Of a stretch of DNA of 64,000 nucleotides, positions 16,387-24,733 are shown one piece after another; position 1 is the first letter of the stretch; every line of letters starts with the position of its first letter. A program made the translations under genes and the position numbers. A model generated the notes under the pieces. That model saw only the letters and a list, made by a program, of their open reading frames with translations. It ran no database searches and was not told where the DNA came from. Source of the DNA: Aliarcobacter sp017996075 (GTDB lineage Bacteria > Campylobacterota > Campylobacteria > Campylobacterales > Arcobacteraceae). The stretch lies in assembly GCF_051062515.1 (NCBI RefSeq), contig NZ_JAMXEK010000008.1. One strand, 5' to 3'.

Positions 16387-17598
16387 TTACTCATATCTTA
16401 AAGCATCTATTGGATTTAATCTTGCTGCTTTTCTTGCTGGAAAGTATCCAAAAACTACACCTATCAAAGTTGAGAATATAAAAGATATTAAGATAATTTG
16501 AGTATTGATTATATATGGTAAATCAAAAATCCCAACTACCATATATCCAACTCCAAGACCTAAAAATATTCCTATAATTCCGCCCAAAGTTGAAAGAACT
16601 ATTGCTTCAATTAGAAATTGTAGTAGAACTTCACTTTGCATAGCACCAATAGCAAGTCGTATCCCAATTTCTCTAGTTCTTTCAGTTACAGAAACAAGCA
16701 TAATATTCATAATCCCAATTCCACCGACAAGTAAAGAGATAGCAGCAATAGAACCCAATAAATAAGTTAACATTTTTGTTGTGCTTGTCATAGTATTTAA
16801 AATATCTTTCATATCACGAATATGAAAATTATCACTTTCACCTACTTTTACGGCTCTTCTATCTTGCATTAAAGATATTATTTGCTCTTTAGCATCTTCA
16901 ATATATTTTTCTTCCATAACTGATACAATTATAGAAGATACATCTAAATTTCCTTGAATTTTTCTTTGATACATTTTAAGTGGAGTTATTACAACCTCAT
17001 CTTGATCTCTTCCAAAACTACTAGCTCCTTTCGAAGCTAAAACCCCAATTACACTACAAGGGAAGTTTTTTATTCTAATAGTTGCACCTATTGGATTTTC
17101 ATCTCCAAAAAGATTTTTAACAACTGTTGTTCCCAAAATACAAACACTTTTTCCACTTGAAAGTTCACCCTCTTCAAAAATTCTTCCTTGTTCAACTTCC
17201 CAATCTTTTATAATAAAATAATCACTTGTAGTTCCAACAATCAAAGATGAATTACTTTTATTTCCAAAAACAACATTTGCCATACCAGAGTTTTCTGCTG
17301 TTACACCTTTTAAATTTGAAACTTCATTTTTTATAGCAGTTATATCTTCAATTTTAAAAGGTTTTGCACTATTATCATCTCTTGGAGCCCCTCTTTTTTC
17401 TTGTCCAACTCGAACATTTAACATATTGCTTCCAAGTTTTTCTATATTTGCTGTCACATTTGCTGTTGTTCCATCTCCAATCATAACCATAGCAATAACA
17501 GAAGCAACTCCAATAACAATTCCCAAAATAGTAAGAATTGATCTTAATATATTTCTTCTAATCTCTTTTATTGCTATTAATAAAGCATTTAACAACAT
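16387..17598 (-). CDS. MacB/FtsX-type ABC transporter permease
   Basis: A 403-residue inner-membrane permease: a first membrane helix (about 20-42), a periplasmic MacB_PCD domain (about 45-240) and three C-terminal helices of the FtsX domain (about 275-400, including GGIGIMNIMLVSVTERTREI, a typical MacB/LolC-family segment). Unlike E. coli MacB, the ATPase is a separate gene directly upstream (1-bp overlap). With the MacA-like adaptor and TolC-like protein it should form a tripartite, mechanotransmission-type exporter. Possible substrates in this family are macrolides, peptides, siderophores or glycolipids; nothing here decides between them. It is the last gene of the operon. Confidence 0.9.
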   Translation of the reverse strand: MLLNALLIAIKEIRRNILRSILTILGIVIGVASVIAMVMIGDGTTANVTANIEKLGSNMLNVRVGQEKRGAPRDDNSAKPFKIEDITAIKNEVSNLKGVTAENSGMANVVFGNKSNSSLIVGTTSDYFIIKDWEVEQGRIFEEGELSSGKSVCILGTTVVKNLFGDENPIGATIRIKNFPCSVIGVLASKGASSFGRDQDEVVITPLKMYQRKIQGNLDVSSIIVSVMEEKYIEDAKEQIISLMQDRRAVKVGESDNFHIRDMKDILNTMTSTTKMLTYLLGSIAAISLLVGGIGIMNIMLVSVTERTREIGIRLAIGAMQSEVLLQFLIEAIVLSTLGGIIGIFLGLGVGYMVVGIFDLPYIINTQIILISFIFSTLIGVVFGYFPARKAARLNPIDALRYE

Positions 17599-18302
17599 TA
17601 TTTAAATCCTTTTTTTAAAGAATCTTCTATATTTCCATCTCTAAAATATATAACTCTTGAAGCATAAGCAGCCATCTCTTCTTCATGTGTTACCATAATA
17701 ATAGTAATATTTAACTCTTCATTTAATTTTTTTAGTAGCTCCATAACTTCAATACTTTTGATACTATCAAGATTTCCAGTAGGTTCATCTGCCAAAAGCA
17801 AAAGAGGGTTTGTAACAATAGCACGTGCAATTGCAACACGTTGTTGCTGACCACCACTAAGCTCTGCTGGAGTATGTTTAATAACACTTTCAAGACCTAT
17901 TTTTTTTAAAGCTTCTTTTGCCATCTCATATCGTTTATCTTTTGGCACTTTTCTATATACAAGAGGTAATTCAACATTCTCCAAAGCACTTGTTCTTCCT
18001 AGTAGATTAAAACCTTGAAAAACAAAACCTATATAATTTCTTCGTAAAATTGCCATTTGATTTAGATTTAAATTCTCTACATTTACACCATCAAACAAAT
18101 ACTCACCACTACTTGGCTTATCCAAACATCCAATAATATTCATAGAAGTAGATTTTCCACTTCCACTAGCTCCCATAATAGCTACAAATTCACCTTTATA
18201 AATCTTTAAATCGACCCCATTTAAAGCAAAAGTCTCATTTGCACCTTTTCCATAGCTCTTTTTTATATTTTTAAATTCAATTAAAACTTCACTATTTTTC
18301 AT
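17598..18302 (-). CDS. MacB/LolD-family ABC transporter ATP-binding protein
   Basis: A 234-residue ABC ATPase with Walker A GASGSGKST near residue 43, Q-loop FVFQGFNLL, signature LSGGQQQRVAIARAI, Walker B LLLADEPTGNLD and the H-loop VTHEEE. The signature and the DEPTGNLDS segment place it in the MacB/LolD/FtsE group. It powers the permease encoded immediately downstream, with a 1-bp overlap between their coding regions. The adaptor gene lies 6 bp upstream. Confidence 0.93.
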   Translation of the reverse strand: MKNSEVLIEFKNIKKSYGKGANETFALNGVDLKIYKGEFVAIMGASGSGKSTSMNIIGCLDKPSSGEYLFDGVNVENLNLNQMAILRRNYIGFVFQGFNLLGRTSALENVELPLVYRKVPKDKRYEMAKEALKKIGLESVIKHTPAELSGGQQQRVAIARAIVTNPLLLLADEPTGNLDSIKSIEVMELLKKLNEELNITIIMVTHEEEMAAYASRVIYFRDGNIEDSLKKGFK

Positions 18303-18308
18303 AAATTT

Positions 18309-19562
18309 TTAATTTCCAGATTTTTGTGAAATAATTACTTCATCACCAATTTTTAAAGTTTCAGACAAAATAGATGACTGCTTTGAATCACTATCTAGAA
18401 CTTTAACTTTTAACTCTTTTAGTTTTCCAGATTCAAGAATATAAATAGTTACCAAGCCATCTTTTGATTTATTATCTTTTGAAACGCTTCCTTGAGGTCT
18501 AAAATTTGGTGGTGTTCCAAAACTAGCTGGTTTTGTACCTGTTTTTTCAATACTGTTTTTTGGTGTAAATCTTAATGCACTATTTGGAATTAAAACCTGC
18601 TCTTTTATATTTTTTGTAATAATTTTTGCATTTGCTGTCATTCCTGGTTTTAAAAGAAGTTCACTATTATCAACACTTACAACAGTTTCATAAGTTACAA
18701 CTCCATTTGTAGTAATTGGGTTTAATCTTACTTGTTTTATTTTACCTTTGAACTCTTTATTTGGATACGCATCAACTGTAAAAGTTACATCTAAATTATC
18801 TTTAATATCAGCAACATCTGCTTCATCAATACTTACAACCAAATCCATATTTGTCAAATCTTTTGCAAGAGTAAAAAGTTTTGGAGCTTGCATTGTAGCT
18901 GCTAGTGTCTGCCCTATTTCTACCTCTTTATTTAAAACTATTCCATCAATAGAAGATTTTACACTAGCTTTTTCTAAATTTTGTAAATCATTTTTTAAAT
19001 TTGATGAAGCTTGAGCTACTTTTGATTTTGATGCTTCTAAAACTGCAATCGCTGATTCATAAGCAAATTTTGTATCATCAAACTCATTTTGTGATGGATA
19101 CTTTCCACCAGAATTATCAAACATCTTTTTTGTTCTATCATATAGCAATTTTTTATTTTTAAGAGCTACTTCACTCTCTTTTTGATTTGCTTTTGCAATA
19201 TCTAAGGCTGCTCTTGAACTTTCAACTTGAGCTTCTAGTTTTGTTGTATCAATTTTTGCTAAAACTTGACCAACTTTAACCTCATCATTAAAATCTACAA
19301 AAATCTCTTTTATAGTTCCTGATACCTCAATTCCTATTTCAACACTATTTGTAGGTTTTATATTTCCACTAGCACTAACAACAACCTTTAAATCACCACT
19401 GTTTACTTTTGAAGTTATATACTCTACTTTTTGGCTATCATTTTTTGGAAAAAACATATAAATTAAAATAGCAATAACAAAAACAATAATTAATAAACCT
19501 ATATATTTGTAAGAACTTTTCTTATCTTTGTAATTATTTAACTCTTCTTTTAAATTACTCAT
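18309..19562 (-). CDS. MacA-like periplasmic adaptor of a tripartite efflux system
   Basis: A 417-residue membrane-fusion (HlyD/RND-adaptor) protein with one N-terminal membrane anchor (about 20-38), a lipoyl/barrel-sandwich half near 60-100 (VSASGNIKPTNSVEIGIEVS), a coiled-coil hairpin (about 110-195), the second lipoyl half (SIDGIVLNKEVEIGQTLAA) and beta-barrel and membrane-proximal domains. The adaptor couples the inner-membrane ABC permease to the TolC-like channel. A Pro/Ser/Lys-rich insert near 355-375 is unusual but does not break the frame. Gene order tolC-macA-ATPase-permease shows a complete efflux operon. Confidence 0.9.
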   Translation of the reverse strand: MSNLKEELNNYKDKKSSYKYIGLLIIVFVIAILIYMFFPKNDSQKVEYITSKVNSGDLKVVVSASGNIKPTNSVEIGIEVSGTIKEIFVDFNDEVKVGQVLAKIDTTKLEAQVESSRAALDIAKANQKESEVALKNKKLLYDRTKKMFDNSGGKYPSQNEFDDTKFAYESAIAVLEASKSKVAQASSNLKNDLQNLEKASVKSSIDGIVLNKEVEIGQTLAATMQAPKLFTLAKDLTNMDLVVSIDEADVADIKDNLDVTFTVDAYPNKEFKGKIKQVRLNPITTNGVVTYETVVSVDNSELLLKPGMTANAKIITKNIKEQVLIPNSALRFTPKNSIEKTGTKPASFGTPPNFRPQGSVSKDNKSKDGLVTIYILESGKLKELKVKVLDSDSKQSSILSETLKIGDEVIISQKSGN

Positions 19563-19575
19563 AATTTTTTAACCT

Positions 19576-20808
19576 TTAATTTTTTATCTTAAAATATAGT
19601 TTTGCATATTGTTGCAAAATATTTATCTTGTTTATCAAAATATCAAATTCATTTATAGTTTTTGTATTTTCTAAAATCTCTAAATCATACTTTGATGTCA
19701 TTCCAGCTTCACTTGAAATTTGATTTGCACCTATTAACTCTTCATAAAGTTTTATATTTTTATTGATTGTCTCATTTTGTTTTAAATATGTATCAATTTT
19801 TGTAAAAATCTGTTCATACTCAAATGCTGTTTCATTTTTCAAATCATTTACCAAAGCTTTTTGTTTTAAAACCTCTATTTTTGACTCTTGAACTTTTGAA
19901 GATTTTGTATAATCATATAAAGGCATAGATAAAATTAAACTTCCGCTAGAACTCGCATCATCTTTATTTGTATCATTAATCATACTATTAAACTTCTCAT
20001 CTTGGCTTGAGTAACTAGCTTTCGCACTTAAACTTAATTTTGGAAGATATTGACTCTTTTTTATTTTATATTCACTATTTAACATCTCAACTTTTGCATC
20101 TGCTTCTAAAATTGAGTAGTTTTTATCCAAAAAAATCTCTTTGTTAGTTTCTTGAAAATCTAAAATTTCAATCTCATCATACTTCAAATCTGTATATTTT
20201 GCTAACTCTTGCTCTTTCTCTTTTAAGCTATTTTTTAAAGCTATCTCCTCTTTTAATATTAAATTTTTACTCATAATTGCATTATTAAGTTCTATAATAT
20301 CAGTTTTTCCAGCTTCATATTGAATTTTTTTAATTATTAACTCAATATCTTTATTTACAATTCTATAATCATTTTGATTTATCTCTAGATTCAATTTTTT
20401 AATATCTAATAAAGTATTATAAATTGTATAAATAAGTTGTGAATTTTGATTCTCCCATGACAGCATCTCATATTTAAATCTATTATCAGCATAGTCCATT
20501 TTAAAACCTATTCCACCTGATTCAAAAATAGATTGAGTAAATCCAATAGATGCACTCTTTGTATTTTTATTATTTAAATTACGACTATTTTCATCAGAAA
20601 AAGAGTGATTTATTCCAATATTTCCACTTAAATCTATAGGACTTATCCAATCATATTTTTGACTTTGTTGTCTTGTTTGTATAGACTCTTTATCCAAAAG
20701 TCTATACTCTTTTTTATCTTTTTGAATAATTTGTAAATCTTTTTCATTCGCATTTAGATGACTTATAAATATATTCAAAAGAAATAAAAATAATAGTAGT
20801 TTTTTCAA
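19576..20808 (-). CDS. TolC-family outer-membrane efflux protein
   Basis: A 410-residue protein with a signal peptide (KKLLLFLFLLNIFISHLNANE) and two OEP-type repeats rich in long alpha-helices (about 90-230 and 245-405), the pattern of the TolC trimeric channel-tunnel. Cysteine is absent, so it is not a lipoprotein of the OprM type. It probably starts at TTG (20808), preceded by AAGGAAAGAG. It is the first gene of the macA-ATPase-permease operon and is transcribed divergently from exbB across a 145-bp region that holds a Fur-box-like site. Confidence 0.88.
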   Translation of the reverse strand: MKKLLLFLFLLNIFISHLNANEKDLQIIQKDKKEYRLLDKESIQTRQQSQKYDWISPIDLSGNIGINHSFSDENSRNLNNKNTKSASIGFTQSIFESGGIGFKMDYADNRFKYEMLSWENQNSQLIYTIYNTLLDIKKLNLEINQNDYRIVNKDIELIIKKIQYEAGKTDIIELNNAIMSKNLILKEEIALKNSLKEKEQELAKYTDLKYDEIEILDFQETNKEIFLDKNYSILEADAKVEMLNSEYKIKKSQYLPKLSLSAKASYSSQDEKFNSMINDTNKDDASSSGSLILSMPLYDYTKSSKVQESKIEVLKQKALVNDLKNETAFEYEQIFTKIDTYLKQNETINKNIKLYEELIGANQISSEAGMTSKYDLEILENTKTINEFDILINKINILQQYAKLYFKIKN

Positions 20809-20894
20809 TTCTCTTTCCTTTAAAGTTTATGCAAAATTATATATGATATATTTTAATACTATTTTAACAAAAATTAATTTTATTACAAAATTAA

Positions 20895-20913
20895 GATAAT
20901 TATTATCAATATT
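20895..20913. promoter_or_regulatory. Putative Fur box between the efflux operon and exbB-exbD-tonB
   Basis: GATAATTATTATCAATATT matches 15 of 19 positions of the classical GATAATGATAATCATTATC. It lies 41 bp before the exbB ATG and in front of an energy-transduction operon that is iron-regulated in many bacteria. Campylobacterota Fur sites can differ from the enteric consensus, so the call is moderate. Confidence 0.65.
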
Positions 20914-20953
20914 GTAATAAAATTCTAAAAATTTTTAAAAAAGGTTTAATTTT

Positions 20954-21385
20954 ATGGATGATATTGAAACATTAAAACATTTAGTTGATTATGGAGTAAT
21001 AGCTTTATTAGTAATTATGAGCTTTATTGCTGTTTTTTTCTTTATAGAAAGAGTTTTGTTTTATAAAAAAATTGATGTAAAAAGCTACAAAACAAAAAAA
21101 GCTTTAGATATTGCTCTTACAAAACATCTTACAATAATTGGAACAATTGCTTCAAATTCTCCATATATTGGACTTTTAGGAACAGTTTTAGCAATTATGC
21201 TTACATTTATGACAATGGGGAATGCAGGAGATATTGATGCTTCAAAAATTATGGAGAGTTTAGCACTAGCTCTTAAAGCAACTGCTGCTGGTTTAGTTGT
21301 TGCAATTATATCTATGGTTTTTTACAATATATTAAGTAGATTTGCAGAAGTTTTGGAAAGTGATTATGAAGCTACAGAAATATGA
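20954..21385 (+). CDS. exbB: ExbB-type proton channel (MotA/TolQ/ExbB family)
   Basis: A 143-residue inner-membrane protein with three membrane segments (about 14-34, 70-92 and 112-134). The conserved family block GTIASNSPYIGLLGTVLAIMLTF and the final AGLVVAIISMVFYNILS are present. ExbB and ExbD use the proton motive force to energise TonB, which drives outer-membrane uptake of iron complexes. It is much shorter than enteric ExbB (about 240), as is usual for the short epsilon-type proteins. The 3' end overlaps exbD by 20 bp. Confidence 0.9.
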   Translation: MDDIETLKHLVDYGVIALLVIMSFIAVFFFIERVLFYKKIDVKSYKTKKALDIALTKHLTIIGTIASNSPYIGLLGTVLAIMLTFMTMGNAGDIDASKIMESLALALKATAAGLVVAIISMVFYNILSRFAEVLESDYEATEI

Positions 21386-21743
21386 TTCAATAAATGTTAT
21401 TCCATTTATAGATGTTTTATTAGTACTTCTAGCAATAGTTTTATTAACTTCTACATTTATAACAAAAGGAATAATTCCTGTAAATTTACCAGATTCTAAA
21501 AATGCTAGTAAATTAAAAAGTGATAAAGAAGTGGTAATAGTTATAAATAATCAAGGTGAACTATTTTTAGAAGATATAAACATATCTTTAGAAAATATTG
21601 AATTTGAACTTTTAGAAAAATCTAAAGATACACCAATTCATTTAAATACTGATAAAGAGACAAAATTTGAACATTTTGTAAATGTTTTAGATATGTTGAA
21701 AAAAAATGAATTCTCGAATGTATCAATAGTAACAAAGAAATAA
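21366..21743 (+). CDS. exbD: ExbD/TolR-family protein
   Basis: A 125-residue inner-membrane protein with a single N-terminal helix. The proton-pathway aspartate lies in NVIPFIDVLLVLLAIVL (the D of FIDV, near residue 14), and the remainder is a periplasmic domain. It forms the ExbB-ExbD motor. I prefer the ATG at 21366, which puts the standard MKLQKYDSINVIP start in front of the helix and has a GGAAAG upstream; an in-frame ATG at 21342 would add eight residues. It overlaps exbB by 20 bp, and tonB follows after 9 bp. Confidence 0.9.
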   Translation: MKLQKYDSINVIPFIDVLLVLLAIVLLTSTFITKGIIPVNLPDSKNASKLKSDKEVVIVINNQGELFLEDINISLENIEFELLEKSKDTPIHLNTDKETKFEHFVNVLDMLKKNEFSNVSIVTKK

Positions 21744-21752
21744 AGGTTTAAA

Positions 21753-22463
21753 ATGAAACGATATTTAAACTCTTTTTTTATAACTAGTTTTATATATTTA
21801 ATTCTTGCAGTAATGTTTATTAATGTTATTAGTGAAATAAGCATTGAAACAAAAAAAGAAGAAGAAGAGAGTATTACAAAAATATCATTAAATAGTGTTG
21901 CAATTCAAAAAGTAGAAGAAGTTACAAAAGAGCTAGAAAAAGAGATTGTTCCTGAACCAATTATTGAAAAAATTGTTGAAAAACCTGCTCCAAAAGTTAT
22001 AGAAAAGCCAAAAAAAGTTGAAAAAAAGATTGTAAAACAAGAGAAACAAATTGAAAAAGTTGTTGAAAAAGAAAGTGAAAATATTGAAAAAATGGCCGTA
22101 GCTGAACAAAATGAAATTTCAACAAAACAAGAATCTATAATACAATCAAATTCAAACAACGAAAGAAATAAAAATTTAGAGAGTGAATATTTAGCAAAAG
22201 TACAAGCAAAAATTGAGAAAAATAAAGTATATCCAAAAGTTGCAAAACGATTAAATCAAACTGGAAAAGTGATAGTATCTTTTGATATTTTAAAAGATGG
22301 AAAAGTTACAAATATAAAAATTATTAATAAATCAAAATTTGAAAAATTGGATGAAGCAAGCATTGAACTTCTTACAAATATAGGATTTTTTGAAGCTATT
22401 CCAAATGAATTAAATAAAACAGTTTGGAATATTCAAATTCCTATAAACTATCAAATAAATTAA
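21753..22463 (+). CDS. tonB: TonB energy-transducing protein
   Basis: A 236-residue protein with an N-terminal membrane anchor (about 8-28), a Lys/Glu/Pro/Val-rich periplasm-spanning region (about 55-120; repeated EKIVEKPAPK-like units) and a C-terminal TonB domain (about 150-236, YLAKVQAKIEKNKVYPKVAK and GKVIVSFDILKDGKV). It transmits ExbBD motor energy to TonB-dependent outer-membrane receptors. The linker is rich in Lys-Glu rather than Pro-Lys repeats. It closes the exbB-exbD-tonB operon. No receptor gene is adjacent. Confidence 0.92.
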   Translation: MKRYLNSFFITSFIYLILAVMFINVISEISIETKKEEEESITKISLNSVAIQKVEEVTKELEKEIVPEPIIEKIVEKPAPKVIEKPKKVEKKIVKQEKQIEKVVEKESENIEKMAVAEQNEISTKQESIIQSNSNNERNKNLESEYLAKVQAKIEKNKVYPKVAKRLNQTGKVIVSFDILKDGKVTNIKIINKSKFEKLDEASIELLTNIGFFEAIPNELNKTVWNIQIPINYQIN

Positions 22464-22468
22464 CTTAC

Positions 22469-23239
22469 TTACTTCGCTTTAGCAAAAACTTTTTGAGCCA
22501 AAGATTTATGAACTTTCCAATCATCTTTTTCATTTAAAGTAACTACTATAAATGATTTAGAACTTTTTTCATCATAAAAAGCAGTAGCTAGAGTTCTTCC
22601 ACTTTGTTTTGTATATCCAGTTTTACCTGCAAAAGCCTTACTATCATCTACTACTAGTTTATGCTTATTTTTCCAAATTTGTCCATCTAAACTGTTTTTA
22701 TATGTTGAGTGACTTGAAATATCTTTAAATCTACTATTTTTTAAAGCTATTTCAAACATAATTGCTACATCTTTTGCTGTTGATATATTGTTTCCAAGTC
22801 CTGTAACATCTACAAATTTTGTATTTTTTATACCAAATTTTCTTGCCTTTTCATTCATAAGTTTTACAAAATCTTTTTCACTTCCAGCAATATGTTCTGC
22901 TAAAGCAACGGAAGCATCATTTCCAGAGCGAAGCAACATTCCATAAACCAAATCTTTTATAGTACAATTTTGATTCTCTTTTAAATAAACAGATGAACCC
23001 TCTTGTAAAGAGGCTTTTTTTGAAATTATTACTTCATCATCTAAATTACTATTTTCTAAAACAATTAAAGCAGTCCAAATTTTTGTAAGACTTGCTATTT
23101 TATATTTTTTGTTTGATTTTTCTTCTATTAAAACTTTATTTGTTTTAGTATCTAATACTATAAGTGATTTATCATTTTTCGCAAACAAAGAGATATTAAA
23201 AATAAAAAACAAGACAATTACATAACAAAATCTTCGCAT
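22469..23239 (-). CDS. D-alanyl-D-alanine carboxypeptidase (S11 family, DacA-like)
   Basis: A 256-residue penicillin-binding protein with a signal peptide (about 1-20). It has all three active-site motifs: SLTK (IASLTKIWTALIVLE, near residue 50), SGN (LRSGNDASVALAEHI, near 110) and KTG (FAGKTGYTKQSGRTLA, near 215). It trims the terminal D-Ala from peptidoglycan pentapeptides in the periplasm. It is shorter than E. coli DacA and has no visible C-terminal beta domain or amphipathic anchor, so it is probably soluble. It converges on tonB, 5 bp away, and borders the restriction-modification locus. Confidence 0.92.
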   Translation of the reverse strand: MRRFCYVIVLFFIFNISLFAKNDKSLIVLDTKTNKVLIEEKSNKKYKIASLTKIWTALIVLENSNLDDEVIISKKASLQEGSSVYLKENQNCTIKDLVYGMLLRSGNDASVALAEHIAGSEKDFVKLMNEKARKFGIKNTKFVDVTGLGNNISTAKDVAIMFEIALKNSRFKDISSHSTYKNSLDGQIWKNKHKLVVDDSKAFAGKTGYTKQSGRTLATAFYDEKSSKSFIVVTLNEKDDWKVHKSLAQKVFAKAK

Positions 23240-23444
23240 TTAGGCACCTTCCTTATTGTCTAGTATCTCTTAATTTAGCAAATTAAATCATTTTTTTTAT
23301 TATATCAAAATTATATAAATATTTTATATTTAGAAAAATTTAAAAAAATCACTCTTTTAAAAAAGGCTATATAATTTATTATATTTATAAAAACAATTGA
23401 AAATTAAAAAAAGATTTCAATAAATTTGAGACTTAGTGAGTTTT

Positions 23445-24650
23445 TTACAACTCACCTTTAAATGCTTTGTCTAAAATAGAGGCTTTTAGCTCTTTTAGGC
23501 TTTGCATTTTCTCTTTTTGAAGATTTTTGATTTTTTCCATTTTATTTGAAATTTCATCTAGGTATGAAACTACTTTTTGTTGGGTTTTTAGGGGTGGATA
23601 TTCAATTTCAATATTTTTAATTTTCGATAAGTTCAAATTTTGCTGTCTTACACCTTGTCTTTGTTCTAAAATATCTTTTTTTAAATATTCTAATTGATAC
23701 TTTAAAAATAAAATATTCAATTCACTTTCATCAGATTTAAAACCTACTATCGCTTGATTACAGCTTCCATCATTAGATAAAATAGACATTTTCATAGCTG
23801 CCGTATCATACATTCCTATAAGCAATGTACCCTTAGAAAATAATTTAGTTGAAGTCTTTTCTAATCCAAGTTGTGTAATTTTTTCTTTTGATGGCAAGGT
23901 ATATAATTGATTTAATTCTCCACTACTAAACCAATCTATTGTTCCATTATCCCAATATAATTTTTCTTTTCTTGATGGAGTACCACCTGAAGACATTTTT
24001 TTATCAAAAGAGTCTAATTGTCTTTTTTGATAAACTCCATTTAACTCTACAAAAACATCATTTAAAACACTTTCCATAAAAATATCTGCTTCATCAATAT
24101 TTTTTTGATGTAAAGCTATGGCTTTATCTATTTTGGCAAATAAATTATCCAACTTAGCCACAATTCTTTTTTGTTCTTCAAATGGTGGGAGAGGTAATTC
24201 AATATTATTTATTTGTTCCGTACTTAAATTTGGTTGAGCAGCACCTAATGATAATTCTAAATTTTTTTCAATTTGAGTTGATAAAAAATAAAAAAGATAA
24301 CTTCTTAAATTAGAATTTTCTATTCTGAATAAACCAACTCGTTGATTTAAATAAGAAATTTCTTCTGTATCATATAATCCTATTTTACCCGTTGTTGCAC
24401 CACTCATTGCTATTAGAATATCATTTTTCTTAATTTGATAAGAATCTAATTTTTTTCCATAATCTTCTACATTAAAGTAAACAACATCATCCAATAATAC
24501 TTTTTCATTTTTTATATTTTTAATTCTAACAATTGGTAATCCGTCGTTTACAAATAATTTACTTTTAAAAGCAAATCCATTTTGTAATTTAGCTATTTTT
24601 CCTAATTTCTTCCACTCCCAACCATTAGGCAAACTGTATAATTCACTCAT
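23445..24650 (-). CDS. hsdS: Type I restriction-modification specificity subunit
   Basis: A 401-residue HsdS with two target-recognition half domains. TRD1 is about 1-150 (opening LPNGWEWKKLGKIAKLQNG), then a conserved helical region (LPPFEEQKRIVAKLDNLFAK, about 155-195), TRD2 about 205-345, and a second helical repeat (YPPLKTQQKVVSYLDEISNK, about 350-401). The TRDs set the two halves of a bipartite DNA target. An AAGG ribosome-binding site precedes the ATG. It is the last gene of the hsdR-fic-hsdM-hsdS series, separated from hsdM by 83 bp containing a stable hairpin. The recognition sequence cannot be read from this. Confidence 0.95.
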   Translation of the reverse strand: MSELYSLPNGWEWKKLGKIAKLQNGFAFKSKLFVNDGLPIVRIKNIKNEKVLLDDVVYFNVEDYGKKLDSYQIKKNDILIAMSGATTGKIGLYDTEEISYLNQRVGLFRIENSNLRSYLFYFLSTQIEKNLELSLGAAQPNLSTEQINNIELPLPPFEEQKRIVAKLDNLFAKIDKAIALHQKNIDEADIFMESVLNDVFVELNGVYQKRQLDSFDKKMSSGGTPSRKEKLYWDNGTIDWFSSGELNQLYTLPSKEKITQLGLEKTSTKLFSKGTLLIGMYDTAAMKMSILSNDGSCNQAIVGFKSDESELNILFLKYQLEYLKKDILEQRQGVRQQNLNLSKIKNIEIEYPPLKTQQKVVSYLDEISNKMEKIKNLQKEKMQSLKELKASILDKAFKGEL

Positions 24651-24686
24651 TATTAAACCTTAATTTGTTATAATCATTTTGAAATT

Positions 24687-24723
24687 CCCCCGTAAGTCTA
24701 TATACTTGATATATAGCTGGGGG
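24687..24723. other. Intergenic hairpin between hsdM and hsdS
   Basis: CCCCC (24687-24691) pairs with GGGGG (24719-24723). An inner stem AG-CTATATA (24695-24704, one bulged T) pairs with TATATAGCT (24710-24718) around a CTTGA loop. It begins 11 bp after the hsdM stop in the reading direction. On the minus strand no T-run follows, so it is more likely an RNA processing or translation-control structure than a terminator. Confidence 0.6.
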
Positions 24724-24733
24724 TTCTGTTTTT

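Noticed and set aside
23436..23455. Terminator at the end of hsdS
   Set aside because: GTGAGTT/AACTCAC forms a 7-bp stem overlapping the hsdS stop, but no T-run follows on the minus strand; too weak to list.
23445..24650. Phase-variable hsdS
   Set aside because: No long homopolymer or short tandem repeat tract is present and there is no second hsdS or invertible TRD copy in the window.
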